Shown here one piece after another: positions 47,536 through 58,700 of a stretch of 64,000 nucleotides of DNA. The position numbers and the translations under genes were made by a program. The notes beneath the pieces were generated by a model, which was given only the letters and a program-made list of their open reading frames with translations, had not been told where the DNA came from and made no database searches. Each line of letters begins with the position of its first letter. The first letter of the stretch is position 1. The DNA comes from Chelonoidis abingdonii (taxonomy: Eukaryota > Chordata > Testudines > Testudinidae). The stretch lies in assembly GCF_003597395.2 (NCBI RefSeq), contig NC_133778.1:24861946-24925945 (forward strand), given 5' to 3'.

Positions 47536-47755
47536 GTGTAGTTGTAGCTGTGTTCTTCCTAGGATACTGGAGAGACAAGGTGGGTGAGATAATATTATTG
47601 ATTGGAACAATTTCTGTTGGTGAAGGAGCCAATAGAAGCTCTGTGCGGCATGAAAACTTGTGTCTCTTACCAACAGAAGTCCAATAAAAGATATTACCTC
47701 ACCCATCTTATCTCTCTGATATCCTGGGACTGACATGGCTATAACAATACTCCAT
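47536..47755 (+). repeat. foldback repeat, second Penelope-like type
   Basis: Left arm 47537-47627 (GTAGTTGTAGCTGTG head; ACAAGGTGGGTGAGATAATA; TTTCTGTTGGTGAAGGAG) pairs with right arm about 47665-47750 (ACCAACAGAAGTCCAATAAA, TACCTCACCCATCTTATCTC, TGACATGGCTATAACAATAC). The loop is about 30-40 bases and contains CTCTGTG and GAAA (47652-47655). The CTGAAGA core has decayed to ATAGAAG. The palindrome spawns several meaningless frames, including a 154-codon minus-strand one. Confidence 0.6.
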
Positions 47756-48463
47756 ATTGTCATGAAGATTTTCTGTTTTGTGTGTTGCAAAAGGTGTGGG
47801 GAGCCTGTATATTGGGATAGGTGAAGGCCTAAACAAAATAAATAAATAAATAATGTTGTCCCATATGCCAGAATAAGGTAGGATATTGGTGGTTTCAGAT
47901 ATAGGAACTGTGAAAATGGGAGAGAAAGACAATACTGTTTATTGTAGTTTAAATATTGTTGCATTTTTTGGAACCCCACTTCAAATTTAACAAGTGGTTC
48001 TACTGTATTTCACTCTAAACTGTTTGCAGGCCCCTATATAAAACATGAGCAAACATGGCTTGAATTATGAATATGATACATTAAAAATATGGTAAGGGAA
48101 ACTCTGATGTTAGTAATGGCCTAATATAACAAGGTTATAAATAAATTGCTCACTGTTCTCATGTATTCTTAGTAAACAGATTTGGGAATAGCACAACTAA
48201 TCCCCAATGCCCAATTAAAGTCTCTTAACTAATTTAACAAATGCATTGTAAATGGGTAGCTGGAGATACTTTAAATAAACATACATTTCACAGAGGAACT
48301 TTAATAGCCAAACAAATGGAAAATCAGTTGAGATGCTTCTGCTTTCTCAGTTGTCCTTAATAGATTAGTCATAAGAAAAACAAACACTATTAACAAGCAC
48401 AAACATCATGTGTTTTTTGTTCTGAGAACAGTATTTGCCTTTTAAGAACTTCTTAAATGAGAA

Positions 48464-48572
48464 GCCTGAAGAACTTTAAGAAGAGCTCTGTGTATCTCAT
48501 ATGCTTATCTCTTTCACTAGCAGAAGTTGGTCCAATGTAAGATATTACCTCACCCATCTTGCATCTCTAAGG
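48464..48572 (+). repeat. single-arm copy of the second Penelope-like type
   Basis: Contains CTGAAGA (48466-48472), AAGAGCTCTGTGTATCTCAT (48481), a degraded GAAA region, then TAGCAGAAGTTGGTCCAATG and GATATTACCTCACCCATCTT. Unlike the copies at 35655 and 47536 it has only one arm, in the same orientation as their right halves. It lies less than 1 kb from the copy at 47536. Confidence 0.6.
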
Positions 48573-49514
48573 ACTTTAGACTGTGTTTAAAGCTTCACTG
48601 GAATTTTTTTTTTCCGTTCCAGGTTTGCAATTATTTTGATGGGCTCTAATTTTTTTTTGCTTTCACATATATTCCAAACCAACTCTGGAAAGTGAAGCTA
48701 CTAGGCACTCAAAAGCTGAGCCTGACAACTTAGTGGTGCATTAAACTCAGAATGTGGTTTAAGAAAGAGGCACAAATTTCCCTCCTCCGCCCCTTGGTAA
48801 ACCTCACCAGCAAACCAGCCAATGAAGATAACATCTGGTTTTCTGGTGCGGATAGCCCTGGCATTTTGCCTGCCCATATTTTGTCCTTGTGGAATCCCAG
48901 TAAAGTGCAAACTCTGCTTCAATTAAAGAAGGCTGAAGAGTTTATATGGCAGATGAGCAGCATGTGTGCTGGGACATAGTTTGATGTGTCTACATCAGAC
49001 AGCAGGATCAAGTGCAAAGCAGACAACTGTGGAAAATCTATCCTAGAGCAAATATTTAATAAATCAGGCATTAAAAAAAACACAACTATCAGATGGCTCT
49101 TGTTTGCCGGGAGTGTTTGAGATTCACCGTGACCAGCATTTGCAGAATTCTGTCAGGCAGACACCCAGACATCCTCTCTCCTTCTTAACATGTATGACAA
49201 GTGTTTTGATAGCAGTTGTTTGAACACAGATTTCTTACTACCCATATGATACCTTCCCATTCAAAGTTTGGCTGCAAGAGCTTTGGCTAAGGTCTGGGAT
49301 TGTTTAGTTCAAGAGATACCCAGAGAGCATTTGTCATTTTTATTATTACAGAGTCTCTTGTTTGTTTCTACTTAGTTTTAGCTGGCTTGGCTTTCATGTA
49401 ACATTCCTGATAAAACCAGTACAAAAATGGCATGTTGTCAACTTGAAAATTCTTTACTAACAACTTTGAACATCCTTCTAGAAGCCCTATGACTGAATGG
49501 GACACACAAGGCTG
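48573..49514. other. unclassified sequence
   Basis: Frames of 73-75 codons on both strands at 48701-48979 overlap each other and have no domain. Confidence 0.4.
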
Positions 49515-49516
49515 TA

Positions 49517-49706
49517 GGCATGTCTACACTGCCAAAAAAGGTGTGTTCTTAACTTGGGTTAGGTAACTCAAGTTAGACATGAACTCCCCTGTAGGCTTTA
49601 ACTTGAGCTGTGAATCCAAGTTAAAAGCCGAGTTGTCGTGGCTTCACTGCTAGAGTTAGCTAACCCGAGTTAAGAATACACTTTTTTTGGCAATGTAAAC
49701 ATATCC
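49517..49706. mobile_element. DNA-transposon MITE with 50-bp inverted ends
   Basis: The left end GGCATGTCTACACTGCCAAA matches the opposite-strand right end GGATATGTTTACATTGCCAA; the inverted repeat continues for about 50 bases through TGTTCTTAACT and GGGTTAG. Flanks are TA on both sides (49515-49516 and 49707-49708), so the duplication is TA or a decayed TWA; assignment to Tc1/mariner or Harbinger is open. 190 bp, non-coding. Confidence 0.75.
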
Positions 49707-49852
49707 TAAAATATCCATGGGGACTTGCACTTGTGGCAAACTTTTGAATTTTTTTTGCAATGTCTACAAAACACTTTGCCACCATGCATCCTCCTAGTGC
49801 CAATAAAATGAAATAAATTACTCACTTATATGCCTCCTTTCCAAACAAAAAC

Positions 49853-50047
49853 ATTTAGATCAGTGGTGGTCACCCTGTGCCTCTTCCCACAGTTCCCATT
49901 GGCCGGGAATGATGAACCACAGCCCCTTGGAGCTGTGGGCGGCTGTGCCTGTGGACGGTCAATGTAAACAAACTATCTCATGGCCCGCCAGCGGATTATC
50001 CTGATGGGCTGCATGCGGCCTGCAGGTTGTCCACCACTGATTTAGAC
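49853..50047. mobile_element. hAT-type MITE with 8-bp TSD
   Basis: Element 49861-50039 (179 bp) starts CAGTGGTGGTCACCCTG; the opposite-strand end starts CAGTGGTGGACAACCTG. Flanks ATTTAGAT (49853-49860) and ATTTAGAC (50040-50047) differ at one base of eight. Interior shares GTAAACAAACT, TCTCATGGCCC and CCTGATGGGCT-like words with the element at 35897, so the two are one family. Confidence 0.87.
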
Positions 50048-50452
50048 TGGGATGTCAATATGGTGGATAAGAATCATCTAAATCAGTGTTTCCCAAACTT
50101 GGGATGCTGCTTGTGTAGGGAAAGCCCCTGGTGGGCCGGGCCGGTTTGTTTACCTGCCGTGTCCACAGATCTGGCCAATCACGCTCCCACTGGTCTCAGT
50201 TTGCTGCTCCAGGCCAATGGGAGCTGCTGGAAGTGGCATGGGCAGAGGTATGTACAGACTACCACTTCCAGCAGCTCCCATTGGCCTGGAGCAGTGAACC
50301 ATGGCCAGTGGGAGCCGCAATCGGCCAAACCTGCAAATGTGGCAGATAAACAAACTGGATGGCCCCCCAAGGGCTTTCCCTATACAAGAGGCATCCTAAG
50401 TTTGGGAAACACTGATTTAGATGATTCTTATCCACCATATTGACACCCCAGT
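50046..50452. repeat. inverted flanks around the hAT palindrome
   Basis: Bases 50046-50083 outside the left end are repeated in inverted orientation at 50415-50452 outside the right end, with 37 of 38 positions complementary. They contain GTCAATATGGTGGATAAGAA on the left. The flanks are better preserved than the arms of the element, so the inverted duplication may be younger than the insertion. Confidence 0.85.
50084..50414. mobile_element. long palindromic hAT-type element
   Basis: A 331-bp element starting CAGTGTTTCCCAAACTTGGG; the opposite-strand end starts CAGTGTTTCCCAAACTTAGG. The arms remain complementary nearly to the centre (GGCCAATGGGAGCTGCTGGA in the left arm has its exact complement in the right). 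The ends are of the hAT CAGTG type. No direct 8-bp duplication is present; instead, the outside DNA is an inverted repeat. Reading frames of 63-138 codons on both strands here are products of the palindrome. Confidence 0.8.
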
Positions 50453-50757
50453 GTTTTTTATTGTGAATTAATAATTCAATCTCAGTATTTATAAATAAAC
50501 AGGTAATCCCATGACACTGAAAAGCAGGGATGTCCTCGCTGTCATAGCCTGTCTCTGTGTTCCTGTCAGTTTTATACCAAATGGTACTTTTTTTTCCTGG
50601 TTGTTGTCAACTACAACAGATTGCTCACCTTGCAAGAACTACTAGCCAGCTTCCTCAGTGAACCTGATGTCTAACACTCGTAGGTGTGACATATACTAAT
50701 ATTGCTATCCTGTCCTCCCTGGGGACAGTCAATGAAACAGAAGAGTGGTAAATGCAA

Positions 50758-51120
50758 AACAAACAAAAGGAAATATTTTTCAACACAACACACAATTAAC
50801 CCATGGAATATATTCCCACAAGATATAATTGAGGCCAGCACCTTAACAGGATTCTCAAAGGATTAGACATCTGTCTGCATAGCTAGAATATCCAGAGTAT
50901 AATAGTAAGTATTCAAATACATAAAATAAGAGCTTTGGAAAGCTATAAATCTTCATACATAAGCTGAACTTTTAGGGGTGGGCAGAAACTTCATCTGGAG
51001 ACAGGTTATACCATAACTAACTACTGTAGGGTGCTTGCGTCTTTCTCTAAAGCAGCTGATGAGCAGATACGGGACTAGATGAACAACTTGTCTGAGCCAC
51101 GGTGGCAGTTACTATGTTCC
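50758..51120 (+). repeat. CR1 3' end (other subfamily)
   Basis: The order AATATTTTTCAACACAACAC, AATTAACCCATGGAATATAT, GATACGGGACTAGATGAACA and GTGGCAGTTACTATGTTCCT matches the last 350 bases of the CR1 subfamily that ends in GGACCATTGGTCTGACCC-like sequence. No coding sequence remains. Confidence 0.65.
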
Positions 51121-53530
51121 TTGTGTAAAACCAGTTCAGATCAGAGGAAAAATAGGTTCAATATATATTCCTTTTGTGGATTCACCCAGTTGGCTTGACT
51201 GAAGGGATATTTGACTGGCTGAATATTCCTAACTGCATCAATGCGAACTGAACGTGCTTCACATAATGAGAAACTATTTTCCACATGTTTTTTCCATTCT
51301 GTCTCTACTTTGAGAAACAGAGATAACTTTGAGGTAACTGAGAGAAAATTTAAAGTACCAAGGTAATCTATTCTTTTCTTATTAATGTACCGTACACGTA
51401 TAGTGCAAAATGTTAACATAGAATTTCTTATTTCACATACTAGACAATCTTGTAGCATAATAAGAAATTAAATAAAATGTTGATAAATAAGTTTGAAAAA
51501 CAGAACACATACATATATAATGTAACCAGGAAAAATCAGATATTGCAGTTAAGTGTCTTGTGAAGACCACTTTCTATTGTTTTTGTGCTGCCAGTGCTAC
51601 AACACCATACTTATAATAACTCTACTTAATAAGACTATTGCACTGGAAACATTGAAATAGACCAGAGTCAGTGCTTTGCCCAGACTCCAATTAATGCTAT
51701 ATTTATCTGCTTATCTGCAAATAAATAGCAAAAGTTGAAGTTTTAAGAATCATTTCAGCATTCAATAAAAGCTCAAAAAGAGAGAAAAAAGAAGGAATAT
51801 TCTCCACTTAATTGTGAGAGAAGGTTTTCATCAGTAAGCAAATTACTTGTAAACCTTCACACTTCAACTGTACATCACACAAGTGTATTGATAAGTTCAA
51901 TAAAATCACACCAAAGGAATCAACTAAGACAGAGGTGAGAAGCATGCAGATTTACAGAAATAATTGGATAAAGAGCTAATGGATATAAAGGGCTAGGATC
52001 TGGAATCCTTAGGTGAGCATTTATTCACATAGCCATAGGTCTATTCACATCAGTAAATGTTCACCAATGTGAGTAAGGGTTGCATAGTCTAGTCCAAACC
52101 AGTTTTACTCTGCAGACAAAAAATCCAGCATATCTTATCAGGGAGGATTGAGATTGGCTGAACATGAACATTCTGGGAAAAAATGATCGAAAACAAATTT
52201 GGTGACAGTAGGATTAGAGAATGTAGGTCACCCACTTTGCAGAACTACTGATCTGGTTATATCATTCTCACTATGACTCAGATAAAAGCCTTGTGCTATT
52301 GTTTGACTTTAAACAGGTGAGCAGTCCCACTGAATTCAGTTAGACTGCTCACATGCATTAAGCTAAACTCATGCATCAATCTGAAGGACTGGGATCTCAT
52401 ATCTGATCTAAATGATGCTTGAATATCCAAGTGCCAAAACAACCTTTGATGAAAATAATATAACAATCACTATTTATGCGATGTAGCTGCTGAAATAAGT
52501 GTCATACATATCACAATTTTCATTTACTTATATAGCTTGTGTCCATCTATTGGGTTTAAAGATAATTTCTTAATGCATACTTCAAAACTAAGTTTCCTAA
52601 TCAGTTGTGAGAGACAAGCTTCTCTTAGAAGAAACTGCAGCAGCAGCAGTAACAAAATTGTATTTACTTTCAATGCAACTTTGGACAAATATATGAAGAA
52701 CAGAGAAAAGGACTAACTGGCAAGCTGCAACACATATGTAGGCAATAGGTCACTGCTCTTAATCTAAAGTTGTTTTCAGATTGTTGTTCAAATTTTTCAA
52801 ACATATTTTCTGGAAAAGTTCTAAATCATTGACAATAGCACTGAATGAAAATATCAACTCTGCCACGTCTGTACTGTGAGTTGTAGAACACTATATTTCT
52901 TTGTAAAGCATGTTGTGAAATTTCATATGATGGATGCTAAATATAAATAGATTCTGTTGATATTCATTGTATATTATTGCAACTGCCTCTGTTGCAGATC
53001 TCTCTTGCAAATCCCTGCTTCAGTCTCTGAGGAGCTGGCCCAATTCCATATTGGCTAGATCCTGGCCAATCTGAATTGGGCTGCTAGCATACGATCTTCC
53101 CACCTTTCCTTGGAATATGACATGGTTTTGCTGTGCACTGCTGTTCTGTGTTCCCAATGCCCTTCTTCTGATCCTGCGAGTGATGATATATAGGTTCTCT
53201 CTATACAGATCAGCTTCTCTGTTGGGTAAATTGCCTTTGACCAACAATTTGAGAAGATATCCACTCACCTATAAATACAGGAATATTTTCTTAAATTATA
53301 ATATTTGATTTACAGCTATGTACAGTACAAGGATGATATGCAGTTGGAGCTGTTTCCCTCTCCTAAATGGCTTTTGGATTAAATAGGAATTTTAATAATT
53401 TTTTCTTTTTTCAAGGAAAACAAAATATTAGAAGAATTTTTTAAATTAAAATGAAAATGAAAACTTTTAACTTTCATCAGTTTTGCATCTGGAGAAATTA
53501 AATCATTTACCGACCATCTTTATTTTAATT
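51121..53530. other. unclassified sequence
   Basis: AT-rich. A loop-free imperfect hairpin (18+18 bases, 16 pairs) lies at 52317-52352 (GTGAGCAGTC to GACTGCTCAC). A 105-codon minus-strand frame at 51141-51458 and frames at 53020-53308 show no domain. Confidence 0.4.
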
Positions 53531-54216
53531 ACCTGAAAGACCCAGGTAATTATAAGCCTGTCTGCTTGACATTGATCCCAGTTAAGATAATGGAGTAATA
53601 GAGATAGGACTTGTTTAAGAAAGACATAAAGGAGGATAATGTAGTTAATGAAAATCAACCTGGGTTATGGATAAAAGGTCCTGTCATACTAACTCAATAT
53701 ATTTTTTTTATGAGATTACAAGTTTGGTTAATAAAGATAATAGTGTGGATGCAATACAGTTAGACTTTTGTAAGGCTCTTAACTTGGTACTGCATGACAT
53801 TTTAATTACAAAACTAAAATAATATAGAGTTAATATAGCACACATTTAATGCATTAAAAACTGGCTAACTGATAGGTCTCAAAATGAAATTGTAAACAAG
53901 GAATTGTCATCAAGTGGGTGTGTTTCCAGTGGGGTCCCTGAGGGATCATTTCTTGGCCCTATGCTATTTAACATTTTAATCAATGACCTGGAAGAAAACA
54001 TAAAATCATCACTGATAAAGGTTGCAGATGACACACAAATTGTCATCTGCAATGGTAGTGGTAAATAAAGAAGAGCGTAGGTCACTGATTTAGAGTGATC
54101 TAGATTGCTTGGTAAACTGGGTTCAAGAAAATAGTAGGCATTTTAATAAGGCTAAATGTAAGAAACAAAGAATGTAGGCCATACTTAAATGATGGGAGAG
54201 TCTTTCTGGGAAGCAG
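53531..54216 (+). mobile_element. CR1-type LINE, first part of split copy
   Basis: Reverse-transcriptase region: CCAGGTAATTATAAGCCTGT (the NYKPV motif), GGCCCTATGCTATTTAACAT with ATCAATGACCTGG (the LFNILINDL motif, near 53956-53990), and GCAGATGACACACAAATTG (the ADDT motif, near 54023). It stops at CTTTCTGGGAAGCAG, and the reading continues at 55205 after the inserted element. Degraded by stops. Confidence 0.85.
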
Positions 54217-55204
54217 TGTCATAAAGAGATAGCTAAGGGTTAATGTCTCTTTCACCTGTAAAGGGTTAACAAAACAGGGACCTGGAACACCTGACCAGAG
54301 GACCAATCAGGAGACAAGATACTTTCAACTCTGGGTGGAGGGAAGTTTGGGTGTGGGTTCTTTGTTCTGTGTGTGTGTGCTCTCTAGGCTCTGAGGGTGA
54401 CCAACCCGTCTTACAGGTCTCGTAATCTTCTGTTTCCAATTTGTAAGTACCAAGTAGGAAAGGACAGTATAAGTCTTTATTATATTGGTATTCTTCATGT
54501 CAATTTGTAATGCTGAAATATTTTAAAATTGTATTTTTTTCTGGATAGGCTGTTTATCCCATTTTCTATAAGACTGCGAAAACCCTGTATATTTCATCCT
54601 AAATTACAGAGATATATTTTTACTCTTATTGTCTTTTATAAAACATTATTTTTTAAGCACCTAGTTGATTTTTACTCCTTGTTAATGTAAGGTATTAAGT
54701 CTGTTATTCACAGAAACCGGTGGGAGCAAAAGGTAGATTTCTCTATGTATTAGATACAGGTAACGCGTTGAGTGCTGAATTCGGCCCTCTGGGAGAGGAG
54801 AGGGTAAGGGACAGAAAACCGTGCTCAGGTGTGTTTAATTCTCTCATGCTGGGCATTACCAGGAGGTGGAAAGGAGTGGAGGAGACACTGATTTCTCTTT
54901 GTTGTTGTGTGTTCTTGGAGTTTTTTGAAGCACAGTGATCTCTAGGCGAATACCCAGGGAGGGGAAGCCTAGGAGTGGCACTAGTGAGGGAAAGAGTTTA
55001 CTTTCCTTGTATTAAGATCCAGGGGATCTGGGTCTTGGGGGTCCCCAGGGAAGGTTGTGGGGAGACCAGAGTTCATCAAACACTCAGAGTTTTGATTGGT
55101 GGCAGCATATCAGATCTAAGCTGGTAATTAAGCTTAGAGGAATTCATGCTAGTATCTCATTTTCTGGACTCTAAGGTTCAGATTTGGGAAGGAATACTAT
55201 GACA
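54217..55204 (+). mobile_element. LTR-like element with perfect 5-bp TSD
   Basis: Starts TGTCATAAAGAG (54217) and ends ACTATGACA (55204), so it has TG...CA termini and short inverted ends. AGCAG occurs on both sides (54212-54216 and 55205-55209). Removing the element joins LGS and SDSEKDLK codons of the host CR1, proving the boundaries. TGGTGGCAGC at 55097-55106 matches the primer-binding site complementary to the 3' end of a tRNA-Leu. It lies about 100 bases inside the right end, which does not fit a plain solo LTR. No protein-coding content is recognised; the 72-codon frame at 54720 is probably chance. Confidence 0.75.
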
Positions 55205-55485
55205 AGCAGTGACTCTGAAAAAGATTTGAAGGTTGTAGTGGATACCAGCTGAACACAAACACCTAATGTGACCAAGTGGACAAAAGAGCTAATGATATCT
55301 AAGGATGCATAAACAGGGGAATCTTGAGTAGAAGCAGAAGGGTTATTTTACCTCTATATTTGGCACTGGTGTGATTGCTGGTGGAATATTGTGTCTGTGT
55401 TCTGATAGCAACAATTCAAGAAAGATGTGTTATAAATTGGAAGGTGTTCAGAGAAGAGCCACAAAAATTATTAAAACAATTAAAT
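55205..55485 (+). pseudogene. CR1 reverse-transcriptase C-terminal remnant
   Basis: Continues the LINE interrupted at 54216: GTGACTCTGAAAAAGATTTG encodes SDSEKDL, and an open stretch from 55375 contains LVEYCVCVLIATIQ and VFREEPQKLLK, the CR1 C-terminal region in recognisable form. Similarity stops near 55485, so the 3' tail is missing. Confidence 0.75.
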
Positions 55486-55539
55486 GATGAAAGAACACGA
55501 GTTTCATTGAACATCAATGCGATTTGTGCTCCTAAATCA

Positions 55540-55770
55540 CTTAGGACCAGATGTCCAAAGATATTTAGGCACCTAAAATTGCAGATAGATGTCTTGTGGG
55601 ATTTTCAGATGTGCCTAAGTGTATAAATTCTATTAAAATCTATTTGAATTAGGCACCTCACTTGATTGAGTGCTTTTGAAAACCGCTTCAGGTGCCAATC
55701 AGCAACTCTAGACACTTAAATTCATTTGGACAATTGGCCTTTTGGCACGTTTGAAAATTTCACCCCACAA
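55540..55770. repeat. short ancient foldback (TTAGGCACCTAA type)
   Basis: GGACCAGATGTCCAAAGATA, TTTAGGCACCTAAAATTGCA, then GGGATTTTCAGATGTGCCTA and AATTAGGCACCTCACTTGAT are members of the same ancient foldback group as 18359. Arms are decayed. Confidence 0.5.
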
Positions 55771-58700
55771 CACTAAGCTGTCTGGGATACTTTGGAGTAA
55801 GAGACTTTAGAAAGCATGAGGTGTAATGTCTTTTATTTCCAGCAGCTATAGGGTCTGTCTGTATAGGTAAGACCTAAACAAAAATCCTCCTCCAAATGTT
55901 ACAGAAGCTGAAGCTGGACATATGTCCCTGTAGTTGACAGCAAATCACAAATCAACTGAGATTTTCAGTTCTCATTTAAAACTAAAACTTAAAAATTGCA
56001 AAGGACAATCTTACATCACAAGCTTGTGTTTTATGCATTTGCATTTGGGGTGTGACATACTGATTAACCAAAGATGTAACAATAAAACAGTTGAGTACAG
56101 GTTAGAAAAGAACAAGGCAAACCCACTGCATGACACACAGAAAAGAAATAATGAGATCACTTTAAAATATTTCACCTGAATTGCTTTGAAAATTTACCCT
56201 TTCTCTAACAGGATCTGGGACGGTACATCTGCACATTTCTGAGTTGTCTGGTCTATAAAGTACTTCCAAAGCCTCAACCTCTGGGCCAGTTGTTAATTTG
56301 TTTTATATTCCCATTAATGTCTAATTAGGACAGCCACTAAAAGTCAATATTGTTAATGGGAAAATCTAACAATGTAATCAAATTCTTTCCATTAGATTAA
56401 CATTTTTGACTTTTAATGGACAACTTAATAAGGCATACTTATTAAGTGGAGTTTTACACAAATTAAAACCAGGCAAGAAACAAGACCAGCCCCTTTCACA
56501 ATGTAACCTTTTCCCCTTCCATTTTTCACACTCTTGTTTTTCCGTTTATACAGATTAAAGGGCAGCTGTTCTCTTACTCTTTGTAGCTAACCTCAATGTT
56601 TGTCCGCAGCTAGAAGAAGGAATGTCTCATAGGTGTCAGAGCTGAAGCCTCATCTCTCGTATTCTTTCTTTCCAGTTTATTTTTCCACAACCTTCTTCTT
56701 TTAAAAAAAATTAATGTGAATTTAAAGCTTATGAAATGTGACAAAGTGACAGCCTTGGAAAATGAATTAATATATTGATCCATACAACAATTACCTGTAG
56801 GCAAGGGCAGTGCTAGCTTGTCCCTAGTGCTCCCTATATGATCTACAGGAACCAGCACTATCGATAAAAGGATATTTTGGTCTCTAGGCTCAGGCAGTCC
56901 TTTACCTCTGCTAAGTCGGCCAGAATGGGTGCCAGTTAGTTCCAGTTATGTGATGTGAGACCTGCCCATAAGGACTGATGGAAGATATCTCAGCATTTTC
57001 TGAAAACTAGGCCCCTTTAAGGTGTATCAGGTAGGGTACCCAAAAACTGAACCACCCCAAATCATTAGTCTCTTGAAAATCTTGCCCCTGGCTTTCAAAC
57101 ACTCCTGACCTGAGATAGATTTAAACCAGCGAGTTATTGGAAAAAGGATTCATAACCTGATGTCTTTGTATCCCCAGATTGTCCCTTCTGAAACCCTTTT
57201 GTTATGAAAGAGTCTGATGTTAAGATCTCAGCACAAGAACATTTCAGAATCATCATTACATGTTCCATATAATGGGCAATATATTTTTTAAAATGTATGT
57301 GTAATTGGTAATAGAGACACTTCGATAATAAATGCGCAAATCATGGTGTAGGCAGAGATAAAATGCAGGCAGGCAAGTATATATTAGTGGCTACTTTTAC
57401 ATGTGATGTTGTATGCAAATCTGTTGAGTTGATCTCTGGATTTTTTCTTTATTTGTAAATTTCACTTTAATATTTCATTGGTAATTAGTGATAATGTATT
57501 TATGCAAATAAAGGTGGGATAAATGCTGCATATCTTTTTTTAAAGCTACTCAGATACTTTTCTGACTTACGATTAGGAGATGGACCTAAGATATGGTGAA
57601 TGCAGAGGAATGAATCACCCTTCCATTAGTCCACAGAGAACAAGTTTCTCTGATGTATTGAGCCTGATTTTGACATCACTTCCATGAGTTTTACCCTGAT
57701 TTAACACCACTGACTTCAATAATGGAATTACTACCAGTTTACCTGGGTCTGAGAGAGATCAGAATCCAACATGTAGATGGTGAATTTCCTTGTTGAATTT
57801 GCAAAGGAAGTTTAGCACATGGCTGATTTTGCTTTAGGTTGGGACATACAAGGTGTGTGTGAGAGACTGGAGAAGAGCAAATGGAAAAGGGGAGCAAAGA
57901 AAAAAAAAGGGGGGAAATTATTCAAGTGCACACAGATGCTTAGTCACTTAAAAATTAAACACTTCTTTATTGTCCTTTAATTTTATAATTTAATATTAGG
58001 TTGAAACATTCCTTTAAATTTAAGTAAGGATGCAGAACTATTATACAGTCATACATACAACAGCTAGCCCCACCAATCTGTTTAAAAATATTCACCTGAT
58101 ATATTCAGTGAATGAATTTTAATTACATAAAAATAATCTAATTCCTAGTCCAGATACTCAGCCCTGATCTGTCTCCTTTGTGCTACTCCAACAGCGTAAA
58201 CTAACCATAAAGATCTCCCATGGAGGCTTTTGGCTGGAATGGAGCTGGCATATTTTGGTCTACAGCATATTAACCCATCTCCATATATGAGGTGTCCCTG
58301 GGAAGGTGGGCCTATGGAGAGGGAGCATAGCCTGAGCACTGCCACTGGCACACAGGCCGCTTTCGGGTTGTTATCAGTTAGAAGCAGTTAGAGCAGCTGT
58401 GAGGCTGCCCCAGCTTAAATGTAAACTTGGCAGCTCCAAGGATTGTGGGAGCAGAAAAAGTGATGGACAACCATCTTTGCCCTGTCCCTCATCTTACCAG
58501 GTTATGTGCCAGGTGTAACTTGGCCAAAGCCAATCCTACACGCACAGCAAACTGCAAATATCCCATAGCTCCATGTGAAAATACAGCAACTGAACATCAA
58601 GCGCACAAATATACTAAAAGCATGCACAGTTTGTTCCAAGAGTTATGTTCTTCCAAAATTAATATCACTTAATAGATTAAGATCTGACACTTATTTCCCG

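Noticed and set aside
47515..47979. 154-codon minus-strand frame, the longest in the window
   Set aside because: It runs through a 90-bp-arm foldback repeat and has no recognisable domain; the open frame is best explained by chance and the repeat.
50027..50443. 138-codon plus-strand frame and overlapping frames on both strands
   Set aside because: It lies across the hAT palindrome and its inverted flanks; the overlapping frames on both strands mirror each other.
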